Assembly: GCA_946185305.1 (NCBI GenBank)
Contig: CAMHJE010000001.1
Span: 31,617-95,616 of the forward strand
Direction: 5' to 3'
DNA from: UBA3792 sp946185305
GTDB taxonomy: Bacteria; Bacillota; Clostridia; Christensenellales; CAG-138
Length of the DNA stretch: 64,000 bases
Below the pieces are notes generated by a model. The model ran no database searches, had not been told where the DNA came from, and saw nothing but the letters and a program-made list of their open reading frames with translations. Shown here one piece after another: positions 25,291-33,878 of the stretch. Made by a program: the position numbers and the translations under genes. Positions within the stretch are counted from its first letter, which is position 1. Every line of letters begins with the position of its first letter.

Positions 25291-25930
25291 GGTAAAATCG
25301 CTGCTCCGTGAGGCGGGCGCAGGCTTTTCGCAATGCTTCTACACGATGTTCCATCCGGTCAACGGCTTCGACCAGGTCAAGTGGGAGAAGAAGGGAAACG
25401 TCCTCACCTGCGTGTGCATCCTCCTTGCGTTCTTTTTGACCAACGTATTCGAGCAGGTGCTGACCGGGTTCATCTTCAATACCTATAACCCGGATCGCAT
25501 CTCGGTGCCGTCGATCCTTCTGATCACGATGGGCGGCTTTGCGATCGCCTACGTCGCCAACTGGGCGGCGGGGTCGCTGCAGTTCTCCGAGGGCGAAGCG
25601 CGGGATATTCTGATCGTGCTGTGCTATACGCTTGTGCCGTATACGATCTTCGCGCTCGCGCATATCTTCTTTACCAACTTTGCCAACGCGGAGCTGAACG
25701 CATTTCTGGTCGCGCTGCGCGTGGTCGGCTACCTTTGGAGCGGCATGATTTTAGTGTTCGGCATGTACTACGTGCATCAGTTCAGCTTCGGCGGACTGGT
25801 GCTGAACCTGTTTTTAACCGTCGTCGGCATCGCGATCATCCTGTTCCTGCTGCTTTTAGGCTATTCACTTGTGCAGCAGATGAGCACGTTTGTCGTGACG
25901 ATCTACAACGAGATCGCATTCCGGCTGTGA
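25283..25930 (+). CDS. YIP1-family membrane protein
   Basis: 215 residues with about five membrane segments, after a short cytosolic N terminus containing FYTMFHPVNGFDQVKWEKKG, the pattern seen in bacterial YIP1/Yip1-domain proteins. The function of the bacterial members is not known. Its start lies inside the end of the NHL gene, a coupling that suggests the two proteins are made in fixed ratio and form a complex. Confidence 0.72.
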   Translation: MDKVKSLLREAGAGFSQCFYTMFHPVNGFDQVKWEKKGNVLTCVCILLAFFLTNVFEQVLTGFIFNTYNPDRISVPSILLITMGGFAIAYVANWAAGSLQFSEGEARDILIVLCYTLVPYTIFALAHIFFTNFANAELNAFLVALRVVGYLWSGMILVFGMYYVHQFSFGGLVLNLFLTVVGIAIILFLLLLGYSLVQQMSTFVVTIYNEIAFRL

Positions 25931-25944
25931 GGGAGGGGGACGGC

Positions 25945-28251
25945 ATGAAAAGAACAATGATTTCCCTCCTTGCGGCGCTGCTGCTTTTCAGCACGCTTTT
26001 CGGCTGCTCGGCGGCAAGACCTGCGGTGCCCGTGCGCGAAACGCATGTGGACGCCACGGCGGGCTTTTCCCCGGCTGCTTCGGAAAACGAGCTGGTCGAG
26101 ATTTCCCAAAGCGGCCGCTTCACGCTGTTTGCTAACCTCAAGAACGGCGAGGCGGCGGTGGAGGATCGGCAAAACGGCGTGACGTGGTACACCAACCCGG
26201 TCGATAAGTTCGACGACACGCTGGCCTCCGGCTATTATAAGAACGCGCTGCTCAGCGCGATCACGGTCGTGTATACGACGGTGCAGAACGTCGAAATGAC
26301 CTGTGGCGGGTATCTGTCGAGCGTGCAGAAAAAGGGACTGTATTACCGCATCGAGCCGGACGGCTCCATCGTGTTCCTGTTCGATTTTCCGAACGAGCAG
26401 CTTCGTGTGCCGATCCGCTATGCGATTACGGACGATCACTTCGAGGCGTCGATCCTCACCGACGGCATTTTGGAATACGGCGCGAATAAGATCAAATCCA
26501 TCGACCTGTTGCCGTTCTTCGGTGCGGGCAGCCACGACGAGGACGGGTACATGTTCGTGCCGGACGGCTGCGGCGCTTTGATCCGGTTCAACAACGAACG
26601 TCTGACCGCGCGAACCTATACGCAGGGTCTGTACGGCTTCGACAATGGCACGAACGACAAGACGATGGGCGGCGCGGCAATCGCGGGCTACTTCACGCTG
26701 TCGCAAAACGCGTATCTGCCGGTGTTCGGCATCCATAAGAACGACGACGGATTTCTTGCCGTGATCTCGTCCGGCGCGCCGCGCGCGACGCTGAATGCGA
26801 ACGTCGCGGATAAGTATTCGTTCTACAACAATGTGTGGACGACGTATTCCTACCGCACGGTCGGCACGGTGCGGCAGACGCAGAAGGACGGCACCGATCA
26901 GGTCGTTTCCATCGGGGAAAAGAACCTCGAAACCTACGCCGACTACACCGTTTCCTACTACTTCCTCGATACCGGCCATGCCGCCTATGCAGACATGGCA
27001 AAGCGTTACCGGGACTATCTGATCGAAAACGAGGGCCTCGCGGTTCGCACGGCGGGCGGCGCGGCGGTGCCGCTGTATCTCGACGTATACGGCTATATCG
27101 AAAAGCCCAAATCGCTGCTCGGCATCCCGGTCGATACCAAGATCACGACCGCGTCGGTCGAGGACGTCGATGCGATGCTCGACGCGCTCCATTCGGACGG
27201 CATCGACCGTGTCGTGCTCAAATACAACTATTGGTCCAAGGACAGCTTCTATCGCAAGCTCCCGACCACCGGCGATACGGACGGCAAGGTCGGCAGCAAC
27301 GCCGCGATGCTCGCGCTGCAGACGCGGCTTACCGGAACCGGCGGCGGGCTGTTCCTCGGCGCGGATCTCATGAACGTCTACAAGTCCGGCCGCGGCGTGA
27401 ACCAGTACCGCGACGCGCTCCAGTCGGTCGCCAACACCGTGCAGCGGCAGTATGCGTTCCGGCTCGATTCGGCTTTGGTCGATTCGCGCTATGAGCCGTG
27501 GTATCTCTTGCGGCTCGGCGCGGTAAACCGCGTGTTCGGCACGTATGCCGGGAACCTGAAAAAGAACGGCTTTACCGGCGCGGCGCTCGACACGGTCGGC
27601 GAGCGTCTCTATTCCGAACTCGGCACCGGCGGCACGGGGCGCAATCAGGCACGGGAAATCATGGCGGCGGCGGTGCAGAGCGTGCAGACAACGGCGGGCG
27701 GCGTGCTGGTGACCGGCGCGAACGAATACGCGGCCAACTACGCCTCGCACATCCTCGTCACGCCCGCGGGCAGCAGCGGCTACGACTTGGAGGACGCTGC
27801 GATCCCGTTCTATCAGATGGTGTATCACGGCTGCGTATCGTATTCGATCCGCGCGTCCAACCTGTCGAGCAACCCGCGCGATCTGACGCTCACCTGCCTC
27901 GAATACGGCGCGTATCCGCTGTTTTCACTGATCTGTGAGAATACCGACGAGCTGATCGGCTCGCGGCTGAACAGCCTCTATTCGGCGGACTTTGCGGACT
28001 GGCGCGGCTTTATGGCGGCACAGTATGCGCAGGTCAACGCGGCGCTTTTGCCGGTGCAGACGGCGTTTGTCACCGGACATGAGATCGTAACGGACACGGT
28101 GCGCCGTGTGACGTATGACAACGGCGTGACCGTGTATGTCAACTACGGCGACGCGGCTTACGGCATAGACGGCATAACGATTCCGGCGCGCGGCTTTGCG
28201 GCGGCGCAGGGCGGCACGGTCTACGCAAGCGGCACAGCGGTCGGGGACTGA
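25945..28251 (+). CDS. DUF5696 lipoprotein, possible glycosidase fold
   Basis: 768 residues from ATG 25945, preceded by GAGGGAGGGGG. The lipobox LFGC puts the lipid anchor at Cys21. The N-terminal half is a beta-sandwich rich region like the mutarotase-type domains in front of some glycosidases (ENLKNGEAAVEDRQNG-like, FLFDFPNEQLRVPI). The middle alternates beta and alpha as a TIM barrel would (GIDRVVLKYNYW, GGGLFLGADLMNVY, GFTGAALDTVG). The C terminus has a small beta domain (VTYDNGVTVYVNYGD) common at the end of glycosidases. The glycosidase fold is my inference; DUF5696 has no assigned activity. Confidence 0.7.
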   Translation: MKRTMISLLAALLLFSTLFGCSAARPAVPVRETHVDATAGFSPAASENELVEISQSGRFTLFANLKNGEAAVEDRQNGVTWYTNPVDKFDDTLASGYYKNALLSAITVVYTTVQNVEMTCGGYLSSVQKKGLYYRIEPDGSIVFLFDFPNEQLRVPIRYAITDDHFEASILTDGILEYGANKIKSIDLLPFFGAGSHDEDGYMFVPDGCGALIRFNNERLTARTYTQGLYGFDNGTNDKTMGGAAIAGYFTLSQNAYLPVFGIHKNDDGFLAVISSGAPRATLNANVADKYSFYNNVWTTYSYRTVGTVRQTQKDGTDQVVSIGEKNLETYADYTVSYYFLDTGHAAYADMAKRYRDYLIENEGLAVRTAGGAAVPLYLDVYGYIEKPKSLLGIPVDTKITTASVEDVDAMLDALHSDGIDRVVLKYNYWSKDSFYRKLPTTGDTDGKVGSNAAMLALQTRLTGTGGGLFLGADLMNVYKSGRGVNQYRDALQSVANTVQRQYAFRLDSALVDSRYEPWYLLRLGAVNRVFGTYAGNLKKNGFTGAALDTVGERLYSELGTGGTGRNQAREIMAAAVQSVQTTAGGVLVTGANEYAANYASHILVTPAGSSGYDLEDAAIPFYQMVYHGCVSYSIRASNLSSNPRDLTLTCLEYGAYPLFSLICENTDELIGSRLNSLYSADFADWRGFMAAQYAQVNAALLPVQTAFVTGHEIVTDTVRRVTYDNGVTVYVNYGDAAYGIDGITIPARGFAAAQGGTVYASGTAVGD

Positions 28252-28263
28252 CGGGAGGTGCGT

Positions 28264-29184
28264 ATGGCAAAGCAACGGAAAAAGCATTACTCGTTGGTGC
28301 GGCGGCAGAACCGCGCGGGCTGGATGTTCGTGATGCCGTTTGTGATCGGCTTTCTGATCTTCTTCGCCAAGCCGATGGTCGAGAGCTTCTGGTACACGCT
28401 CAACGACGTGACGATGGGGCAGAACGGCCTCGAAACCAAGTGGGTCGGCCTCGGCAACTTCCGCTATCTGCTGCTGGAGGACAGCAGCTTTCTGCGAAAC
28501 CTTTGGACGGTAACAAGCCAGATGCTTGCGCAGGTTGCGATCTGCACGATCCTGTCGCTGTTCATCGCCATCGTGCTGGTACAGAACTTCCGCGGCCGCA
28601 CGATCTACCGCGCGATCTTCTTCCTGCCGATCATCATGACGAGCGGCGTCGTGTATTCGATGGTCAGCTCGGTCGTCGGCTCGTCGGGGCTTTCCGGCAC
28701 CGGCAACGCCTATATCTATTCGTCGGTGTCGATGACGACGCTGATGCAGCAAGGCGGCGTGCCGACGGCGTTCATCAATCTGATCACACAGGTCATCGAC
28801 GCGATCTTCTCGATGGTCGTGAACTGCGGCGTGCCGATCCTGCTGTATATCTCCGGCCTCCAGAAGATCCCGCAGAGCGCGTATGAAGCGGCGCGGATCG
28901 AGGGCGCGAGCACATGGGATATCTTTTGGCGCATCACGATCCCGAAGATCTTCCCGATCATCTTCTTGAACGTCGTCTACTGCGTGATCGACGCTTCGAC
29001 GGCCTACGGCGCGCAGCAGGGCGGCAACGTCATGATGGCGGCGATTCAGCAAATGGGCTTCGGCAAGACAATGAAGTTCGGCATGAGCGCCGCGATGGCT
29101 TGGATGTACTTCCTCGTGATCGCGCTGTTCCTGGGTCTTGCATGGCTCACCATCGGGCGCCGCGCGGCCAAGATCGAGAATTGA
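28264..29184 (+). CDS. Sugar ABC transporter permease 2A
   Basis: 306 residues, six membrane segments. The EAA loop is YEAARIEGASTWDIFWRITI. The ATG at 28264 follows GGGAGGTG; an in-frame GTG at 28258 is part of that binding site. It is the first permease of the second importer and is clearly diverged from permease 1A, so the two importers probably take different ligands. Confidence 0.9.
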   Translation: MAKQRKKHYSLVRRQNRAGWMFVMPFVIGFLIFFAKPMVESFWYTLNDVTMGQNGLETKWVGLGNFRYLLLEDSSFLRNLWTVTSQMLAQVAICTILSLFIAIVLVQNFRGRTIYRAIFFLPIIMTSGVVYSMVSSVVGSSGLSGTGNAYIYSSVSMTTLMQQGGVPTAFINLITQVIDAIFSMVVNCGVPILLYISGLQKIPQSAYEAARIEGASTWDIFWRITIPKIFPIIFLNVVYCVIDASTAYGAQQGGNVMMAAIQQMGFGKTMKFGMSAAMAWMYFLVIALFLGLAWLTIGRRAAKIEN

Positions 29185-29198
29185 AGGGAGGTCAGAGT

Positions 29199-30179
29199 AT
29201 GCAGCGTTCCCCGCAGGCGGAGGTCAACCGCATGATCCTTCGCAACCGCATCATCGGCATTATTTTGGCGATCCTCCGGCACGTCTTTTTGATCGGGCTT
29301 TGCTACGTCGTACTGTATCCGGTGCTGTACATGGTCAGCAACGCGTTCAAGCCCGTCTCCCAATACTATGACCCCTCGGTCGTTTGGATCCCGCGCTCCT
29401 TAACGCTCGATAACTTCATGATCGTGTTCACGGTCATGGATGTCGGCAAGGTGCTGCTGAATACCCTGCTGATCGAAATTCTGCCCGCGTTTATTTCGAC
29501 GTTCATCTGCATGATGGTCGGTTACGGACTGGCGCGGTTCGATTTCCGCGGCAAGGCGCTGATCCTCGGCTGCGTGATCTTGACGATCATCGTCCCGCCG
29601 CAGACGATCTCGACCTCGCTGTATTCGAGCTATCGGTACTTCGACTTTTTAGGCATTTTAAGTCTGCTGCACAACGTATTCCCCGCCATCGGCCCGATCA
29701 ATCTGATCGGCACGCCTTGGGTCACGATCCTGCCCTCGATCTTCGGCGTCGGGCTCAAAAACGGCATCTTCATTTTCATCTTCATGCAGTTCTTCACCGG
29801 CCTGCCCAGAGAGCTGCAGGAGGCCGCCGCCATCGACGGCTGCGGGCCGCTGCGCACGTTTTTGAAGATCATCCTGCCGACGGCGAAGAACATCGTGATC
29901 GCGGTGCTGCTGCTCGCGGTCGTGTGGAACTGGAACGACTACTATACGCCCGCCATGTACATCCGCACGACGGACACGATGGCCACCGCGATGGCGGCTT
30001 TCCGGGCAAATTTAGAGAACCTGCACAACATGGGCACCGGCCTTGAGAACATTCAGACCGCGAATACGCAGATTCAGGCCGCGGCGCTGATCGCAATTCT
30101 GCCGCTTGTCATTCTGTATGTATTTTTGCAAAAGCGGTTTTCCGAGGGCATCGAGGACTCCGGCCTGACCGGTATTTAA
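29199..30179 (+). CDS. Sugar ABC transporter permease 2B
   Basis: 326 residues, six membrane segments. The EAA loop is QEAAAIDGCGPLRTFLKIIL. The start at 29199 has AAGGGAGGTC upstream. It pairs with permease 2A and the binding protein that follows. The last residues (KRFSEGIEDSGLTGI) are a normal MalG-type ending. Confidence 0.9.
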   Translation: MQRSPQAEVNRMILRNRIIGIILAILRHVFLIGLCYVVLYPVLYMVSNAFKPVSQYYDPSVVWIPRSLTLDNFMIVFTVMDVGKVLLNTLLIEILPAFISTFICMMVGYGLARFDFRGKALILGCVILTIIVPPQTISTSLYSSYRYFDFLGILSLLHNVFPAIGPINLIGTPWVTILPSIFGVGLKNGIFIFIFMQFFTGLPRELQEAAAIDGCGPLRTFLKIILPTAKNIVIAVLLLAVVWNWNDYYTPAMYIRTTDTMATAMAAFRANLENLHNMGTGLENIQTANTQIQAAALIAILPLVILYVFLQKRFSEGIEDSGLTGI

Positions 30180-30223
30180 GACGCGAAAACCATTTCACCA
30201 TACAAAGAACAGGAGGAACTACT

Positions 30224-31663
30224 ATGAAGAACACCGTTTCCAAAATCGTTTGTCTCATGCTCGCTTTGACCATGTGCTTCGGCCTTTTCGCCTGCACAAG
30301 CGAGATCGCGCCGTCCGCGCAGACGAACACGCCGTCCAACCCGGTCACCGGCGCGACCGATCCGACGACCGGCGCCGCGCCGGCAGCGCAGACCGAACCC
30401 GAAAAGACCGAAAGCACCGAGCCGCAGAACGGCGAGGTCGCGGGCGAGATCATCACGGGCGGCGGCGCGGAAGCCGGCTTCCTTGACAACGTCGAGGGCT
30501 TGCCGGACACGCTCGCCAATCCGAACATCACCATCGTCTACTGGTACAACCCGAAGCAGTACGCCGTCGATATCCGCAAGCAGGCCGACGTATACGACCC
30601 GATCTTAGAGGCGATCCCGTACTTTGAAGAAAAGTACGGCGGCAAGGTCACGGTCATCTACGCCGCGTGGGGCGACATGCTCGAAACCGTCACGTCCCTG
30701 CAGAACGCGGGCGACGCGCCCGATCTCTTCGAGGTCTACGACGAAACGATGTACAGCGTGATCCTGTCCGGCGTAGCGATGAATCTGGATCCCTACGTAA
30801 CCGATTTCGATTACAGCTACTATAAGGTCAACCGCGAAACGTTCCAATGGAAGGGCAGCGACTATGCGATCCCGCTGAAGCCCTACGCGTTCTATATCAT
30901 GTACAACAAGGATCTGTTCGATCTGGAGGGCCTCGACGATCCCGCGACGATGTTCCAGCAGGGCAAGTGGAACTGGGATACGTTCCGCGATGTCTGCAAG
31001 CGGCTCACCAAGACCGTGGACGGCGAGTTGAGCCAGGTCGCTTACGGCTCGTGGGAGGATACGATCCTGTCGTTCATGTATGCCAACGGCGGCTCTCTGC
31101 TCAATATCGACACCAAGACCGGCGAGGTCGCTTCGAACCTCGGCTCCGTCCAGACGCAGGACACGATCAACTACCTGATCGAGCTGAAGGACTGCTTCAT
31201 CTACGGCAACGATATGTGGGGCTGGTTCGACAACGGCGCCATGGCGATGATCCGCGGCCATGAATACCCGGTCGATTTCCCGTTCGATACCGGCATGGTG
31301 CCGTTCCCGACCGGCGACGATTACGAGGGCAAGAACCTTGTCGTCTATCCGCAGGGCATGGCCGTCCCGAACGGCGCAAAGAACCCGGAGGGCGCGGTGG
31401 CGTTCATGCGCGTCGTCAATGAAATGCAGAAGAACGTCGGCGATCAGAAGGAAGCGAACCGCATCGGGCAGGCCAACTACGACATGATCTATGCCGACGA
31501 CGTGAACCTCGTCTATCAGTATGACAAGGGCCTCAACGACATCGGCACCGTGATCGCTACGATTGTCAATTACATCCGTGACGGCGTTCCGGCGGCCACG
31601 ATCAACGCAAACCTTGAATCGCAGCTGCAGGCCGAAATCAACCTGATGTACAACGACCGGTAA
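30224..31663 (+). CDS. Lipoprotein solute-binding protein (ABC importer 2)
   Basis: 479 residues. The lipobox LFAC gives a lipid-anchored Cys24, followed by a low-complexity T/P/E-rich linker (about 30-80) that holds the domain away from the membrane. The rest is a type I sugar-binding fold (ITIVYWYNPKQYAVDIRKQA, YIMYNKDLFDLEGLDDP, WGWFDNGAMAMIRG). It serves permeases 2A and 2B directly upstream. The ligand is unknown. It has an AGGAGGAAC binding site. Confidence 0.9.
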   Translation: MKNTVSKIVCLMLALTMCFGLFACTSEIAPSAQTNTPSNPVTGATDPTTGAAPAAQTEPEKTESTEPQNGEVAGEIITGGGAEAGFLDNVEGLPDTLANPNITIVYWYNPKQYAVDIRKQADVYDPILEAIPYFEEKYGGKVTVIYAAWGDMLETVTSLQNAGDAPDLFEVYDETMYSVILSGVAMNLDPYVTDFDYSYYKVNRETFQWKGSDYAIPLKPYAFYIMYNKDLFDLEGLDDPATMFQQGKWNWDTFRDVCKRLTKTVDGELSQVAYGSWEDTILSFMYANGGSLLNIDTKTGEVASNLGSVQTQDTINYLIELKDCFIYGNDMWGWFDNGAMAMIRGHEYPVDFPFDTGMVPFPTGDDYEGKNLVVYPQGMAVPNGAKNPEGAVAFMRVVNEMQKNVGDQKEANRIGQANYDMIYADDVNLVYQYDKGLNDIGTVIATIVNYIRDGVPAATINANLESQLQAEINLMYNDR

Positions 31664-31681
31664 AGGAAAGGGAAAACAACC

Positions 31682-33865
31682 GTGGAAAGAGGCATATATT
31701 TCGACGGCTGGTATCACGACAACCATTGCTACCATCCGAGTCTGCCGTATCGCTCGATGCAGATGGTCGAGGATTTGGAGCGTTATCAAGCGACGATTCT
31801 CGTCTGGTCCTGCCTCGGCGGCGGCTCGATCTCGCTGCCGTACCTGGAGAATGAAGCGTTTGGCGAGGTAGATCCTCGCCTGCGCTTTTACGGATACATG
31901 AACGACGCCGAGTTTATCGCAGAGTGCAGCAAGCGCGGCATCAAGACCATGGGCATCGTCTTTGAGGTGCAGGGCTGGGAATTCCCGGTCGAGGTCAGCG
32001 CGGACGGCAAGCACATGAAGGCGTTCAACGTCCTGCGCGACCGCCCCTCCGATCAGGGCGAAGCCTATTACGGCCTCAACGAATTCTCCTCTGGCAAGTT
32101 CGACGGCCTGTTCCGCACAAAACTGGCCGACTATTACCCGGACGGGATCATCAACAGCGACGGCGAGCGCGTGACCGCCTTGCAGGAGGAGGCCGCGGCG
32201 CGCACGTTTCGCGGCGAGCCGGTGCATGCGGGCTGGGTCGAGGTCAAGGGCCATTCGCGCACCTGCTATCAGACCTGCCGCAACAACCCCGTATGGCGCG
32301 GCTACCTCAAAAAGATCATGGAGCTGCAGATCGACGCGGGCGTATACGGCATCCAGCTCGACGAGGCCGAGCTGCCGATCACGTCGATGGGCGCGGGCGG
32401 CTGCTTCTGCAAGGACTGCGTCAAGCAGTTCCGCGTGTATTTGCAGGAGAAGAAGGCAAACGGTACGCTGCCCAAGGGGTATGAGGGCTTCGATCTCGAC
32501 ACGTTCGATATCGGGCAGTATCTGCGCGATTGCGGCGTGCATCACCCGACCGAATCGTGGACATACCGCGACGTGTATGAATTCCAGATGCGCGCGGTGA
32601 AGAAGCACTTTACCGAGCTGGTCGAGCACGCGCGGCGCTATGCCAAGGAAACGTATGACCGCGATATTTGGATGAGCGGCAACTTTTTCACCTGCATGCC
32701 GGTCTACTATCCGTTCGAGAACACCGTGGACTGCGTGATCACCGAAATGGATCACACGCTGTTCCGGCAGCCGCATTGGTATCGCTATATTGCGGGCTTC
32801 TCGAACGACAAGCCCGTGATCGTCGCGGAAAATCCCTACGGCGGCATTATCCCGCAGCTGTTGGAGCAGCTCAACAAGGGCAAAGGCTATGACCTCTACC
32901 GGCTGCTGCTGCTGGAAGCGTCGGTCTACGGCTGCAATATGAGCGTGCCTTACGGCGGATGGATGGGCAACACGATCAAAACCGGCTTTTGGCCCCCGCG
33001 CGACGTGACCGAGCAGGTGCAGACGTTTTTAGCCGAGCACGACGATTTGTTCGGCAAGCGCAGCGGCGCAAACGTACTGGTGCCGTATTCATTCCCGAGC
33101 TACTACTGGCGTGAGGTCACCAAGAAGGGCGGCGGCGACCAGTTCACCGATGTGGATTCGATTCTGTTCTACAAGTCCGTCGAGGAGCAGAGCGAGAACG
33201 CGTCCCGTCTGTCGTTTTGGGAGATCATCCAACGGCTTTCCGAGCAGCAGACGCTGTACGACGTGCGCATGTTCGGCGACGACGAGCTGCGCCCCGACCG
33301 CGTTTCGGCGGACGACTGGACGCAGTACGACCTGATCATCCTGCCGGAATGTGATTATCTCACGGCGAATCAATGCGAGGAGATCGAACGCTTTGCCCGC
33401 CGCGGCGGCAAGGTGCTGCTGTTCGGCCTGACCGCTTTGAACCGGCCCGGCTGGGCGGAGCGCATGACCGCGCTGCCGAACGTGATCCTCGTCCCGAACC
33501 CCGCGCCGCGCCGCGCCGCACTGCGGCTGTTTACAGACGCGTTCAAGCTGCTGTATCGCGGCTGCGAGCAGCTTTCGATCCAAACCGAAAATCCCAAGGA
33601 CGCCGCGTTTATCGGCGCGAACAGCCACGAAGCGAACGGCAAACGCAGTCTGCATCTTTTGAACTACCGCTATGACGCGCAAAAGGACGCCGTGCAGCCG
33701 ATCGAAAACGTGACGGTCCGGTTCCGTCCCCGTGCCGCGGCAAGCGGGGCAAGGGTCATCGACCTTGACGGCAAGCCGATCCCCGCCGACGTGCGGATCG
33801 AAAACGGCGCGCTGACCGTGCGCCTTTGGACTCTCCCGCTGTATGCGGCTATCGTAATGGAGTAA
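31682..33865 (+). CDS. Putative glycoside hydrolase, GHL6/GH42-like
   Basis: 727 residues, cytosolic, starting at GTG 31682 after AAAGGAAAGGG. An N-terminal TIM barrel has the marks of GHL6 and related hypothetical glycosidases: TCRNNPVWRGYL, GIQLDEAELP (Asp227, Glu228) and a cysteine cluster CFCKDC (241-246) that could bind zinc. Later come CVITEMDH and a Rossmann-like domain (about 470-640; YDLIILPECDYLTANQCEEI) similar to the trimerisation domain of GH42 beta-galactosidases, then a small beta domain. The barrel and the domain order support a glycosidase; the sugar is unknown. Confidence 0.68.
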   Translation: MERGIYFDGWYHDNHCYHPSLPYRSMQMVEDLERYQATILVWSCLGGGSISLPYLENEAFGEVDPRLRFYGYMNDAEFIAECSKRGIKTMGIVFEVQGWEFPVEVSADGKHMKAFNVLRDRPSDQGEAYYGLNEFSSGKFDGLFRTKLADYYPDGIINSDGERVTALQEEAAARTFRGEPVHAGWVEVKGHSRTCYQTCRNNPVWRGYLKKIMELQIDAGVYGIQLDEAELPITSMGAGGCFCKDCVKQFRVYLQEKKANGTLPKGYEGFDLDTFDIGQYLRDCGVHHPTESWTYRDVYEFQMRAVKKHFTELVEHARRYAKETYDRDIWMSGNFFTCMPVYYPFENTVDCVITEMDHTLFRQPHWYRYIAGFSNDKPVIVAENPYGGIIPQLLEQLNKGKGYDLYRLLLLEASVYGCNMSVPYGGWMGNTIKTGFWPPRDVTEQVQTFLAEHDDLFGKRSGANVLVPYSFPSYYWREVTKKGGGDQFTDVDSILFYKSVEEQSENASRLSFWEIIQRLSEQQTLYDVRMFGDDELRPDRVSADDWTQYDLIILPECDYLTANQCEEIERFARRGGKVLLFGLTALNRPGWAERMTALPNVILVPNPAPRRAALRLFTDAFKLLYRGCEQLSIQTENPKDAAFIGANSHEANGKRSLHLLNYRYDAQKDAVQPIENVTVRFRPRAAASGARVIDLDGKPIPADVRIENGALTVRLWTLPLYAAIVME

Positions 33866-33878
33866 AGGAAACAAACGT

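Noticed and set aside
25621..25944. An upstream extension of the DUF5696 frame
   Set aside because: It overlaps the YIP1 gene and would remove the signal peptide; ATG 25945 has a strong binding site and a lipobox after it.
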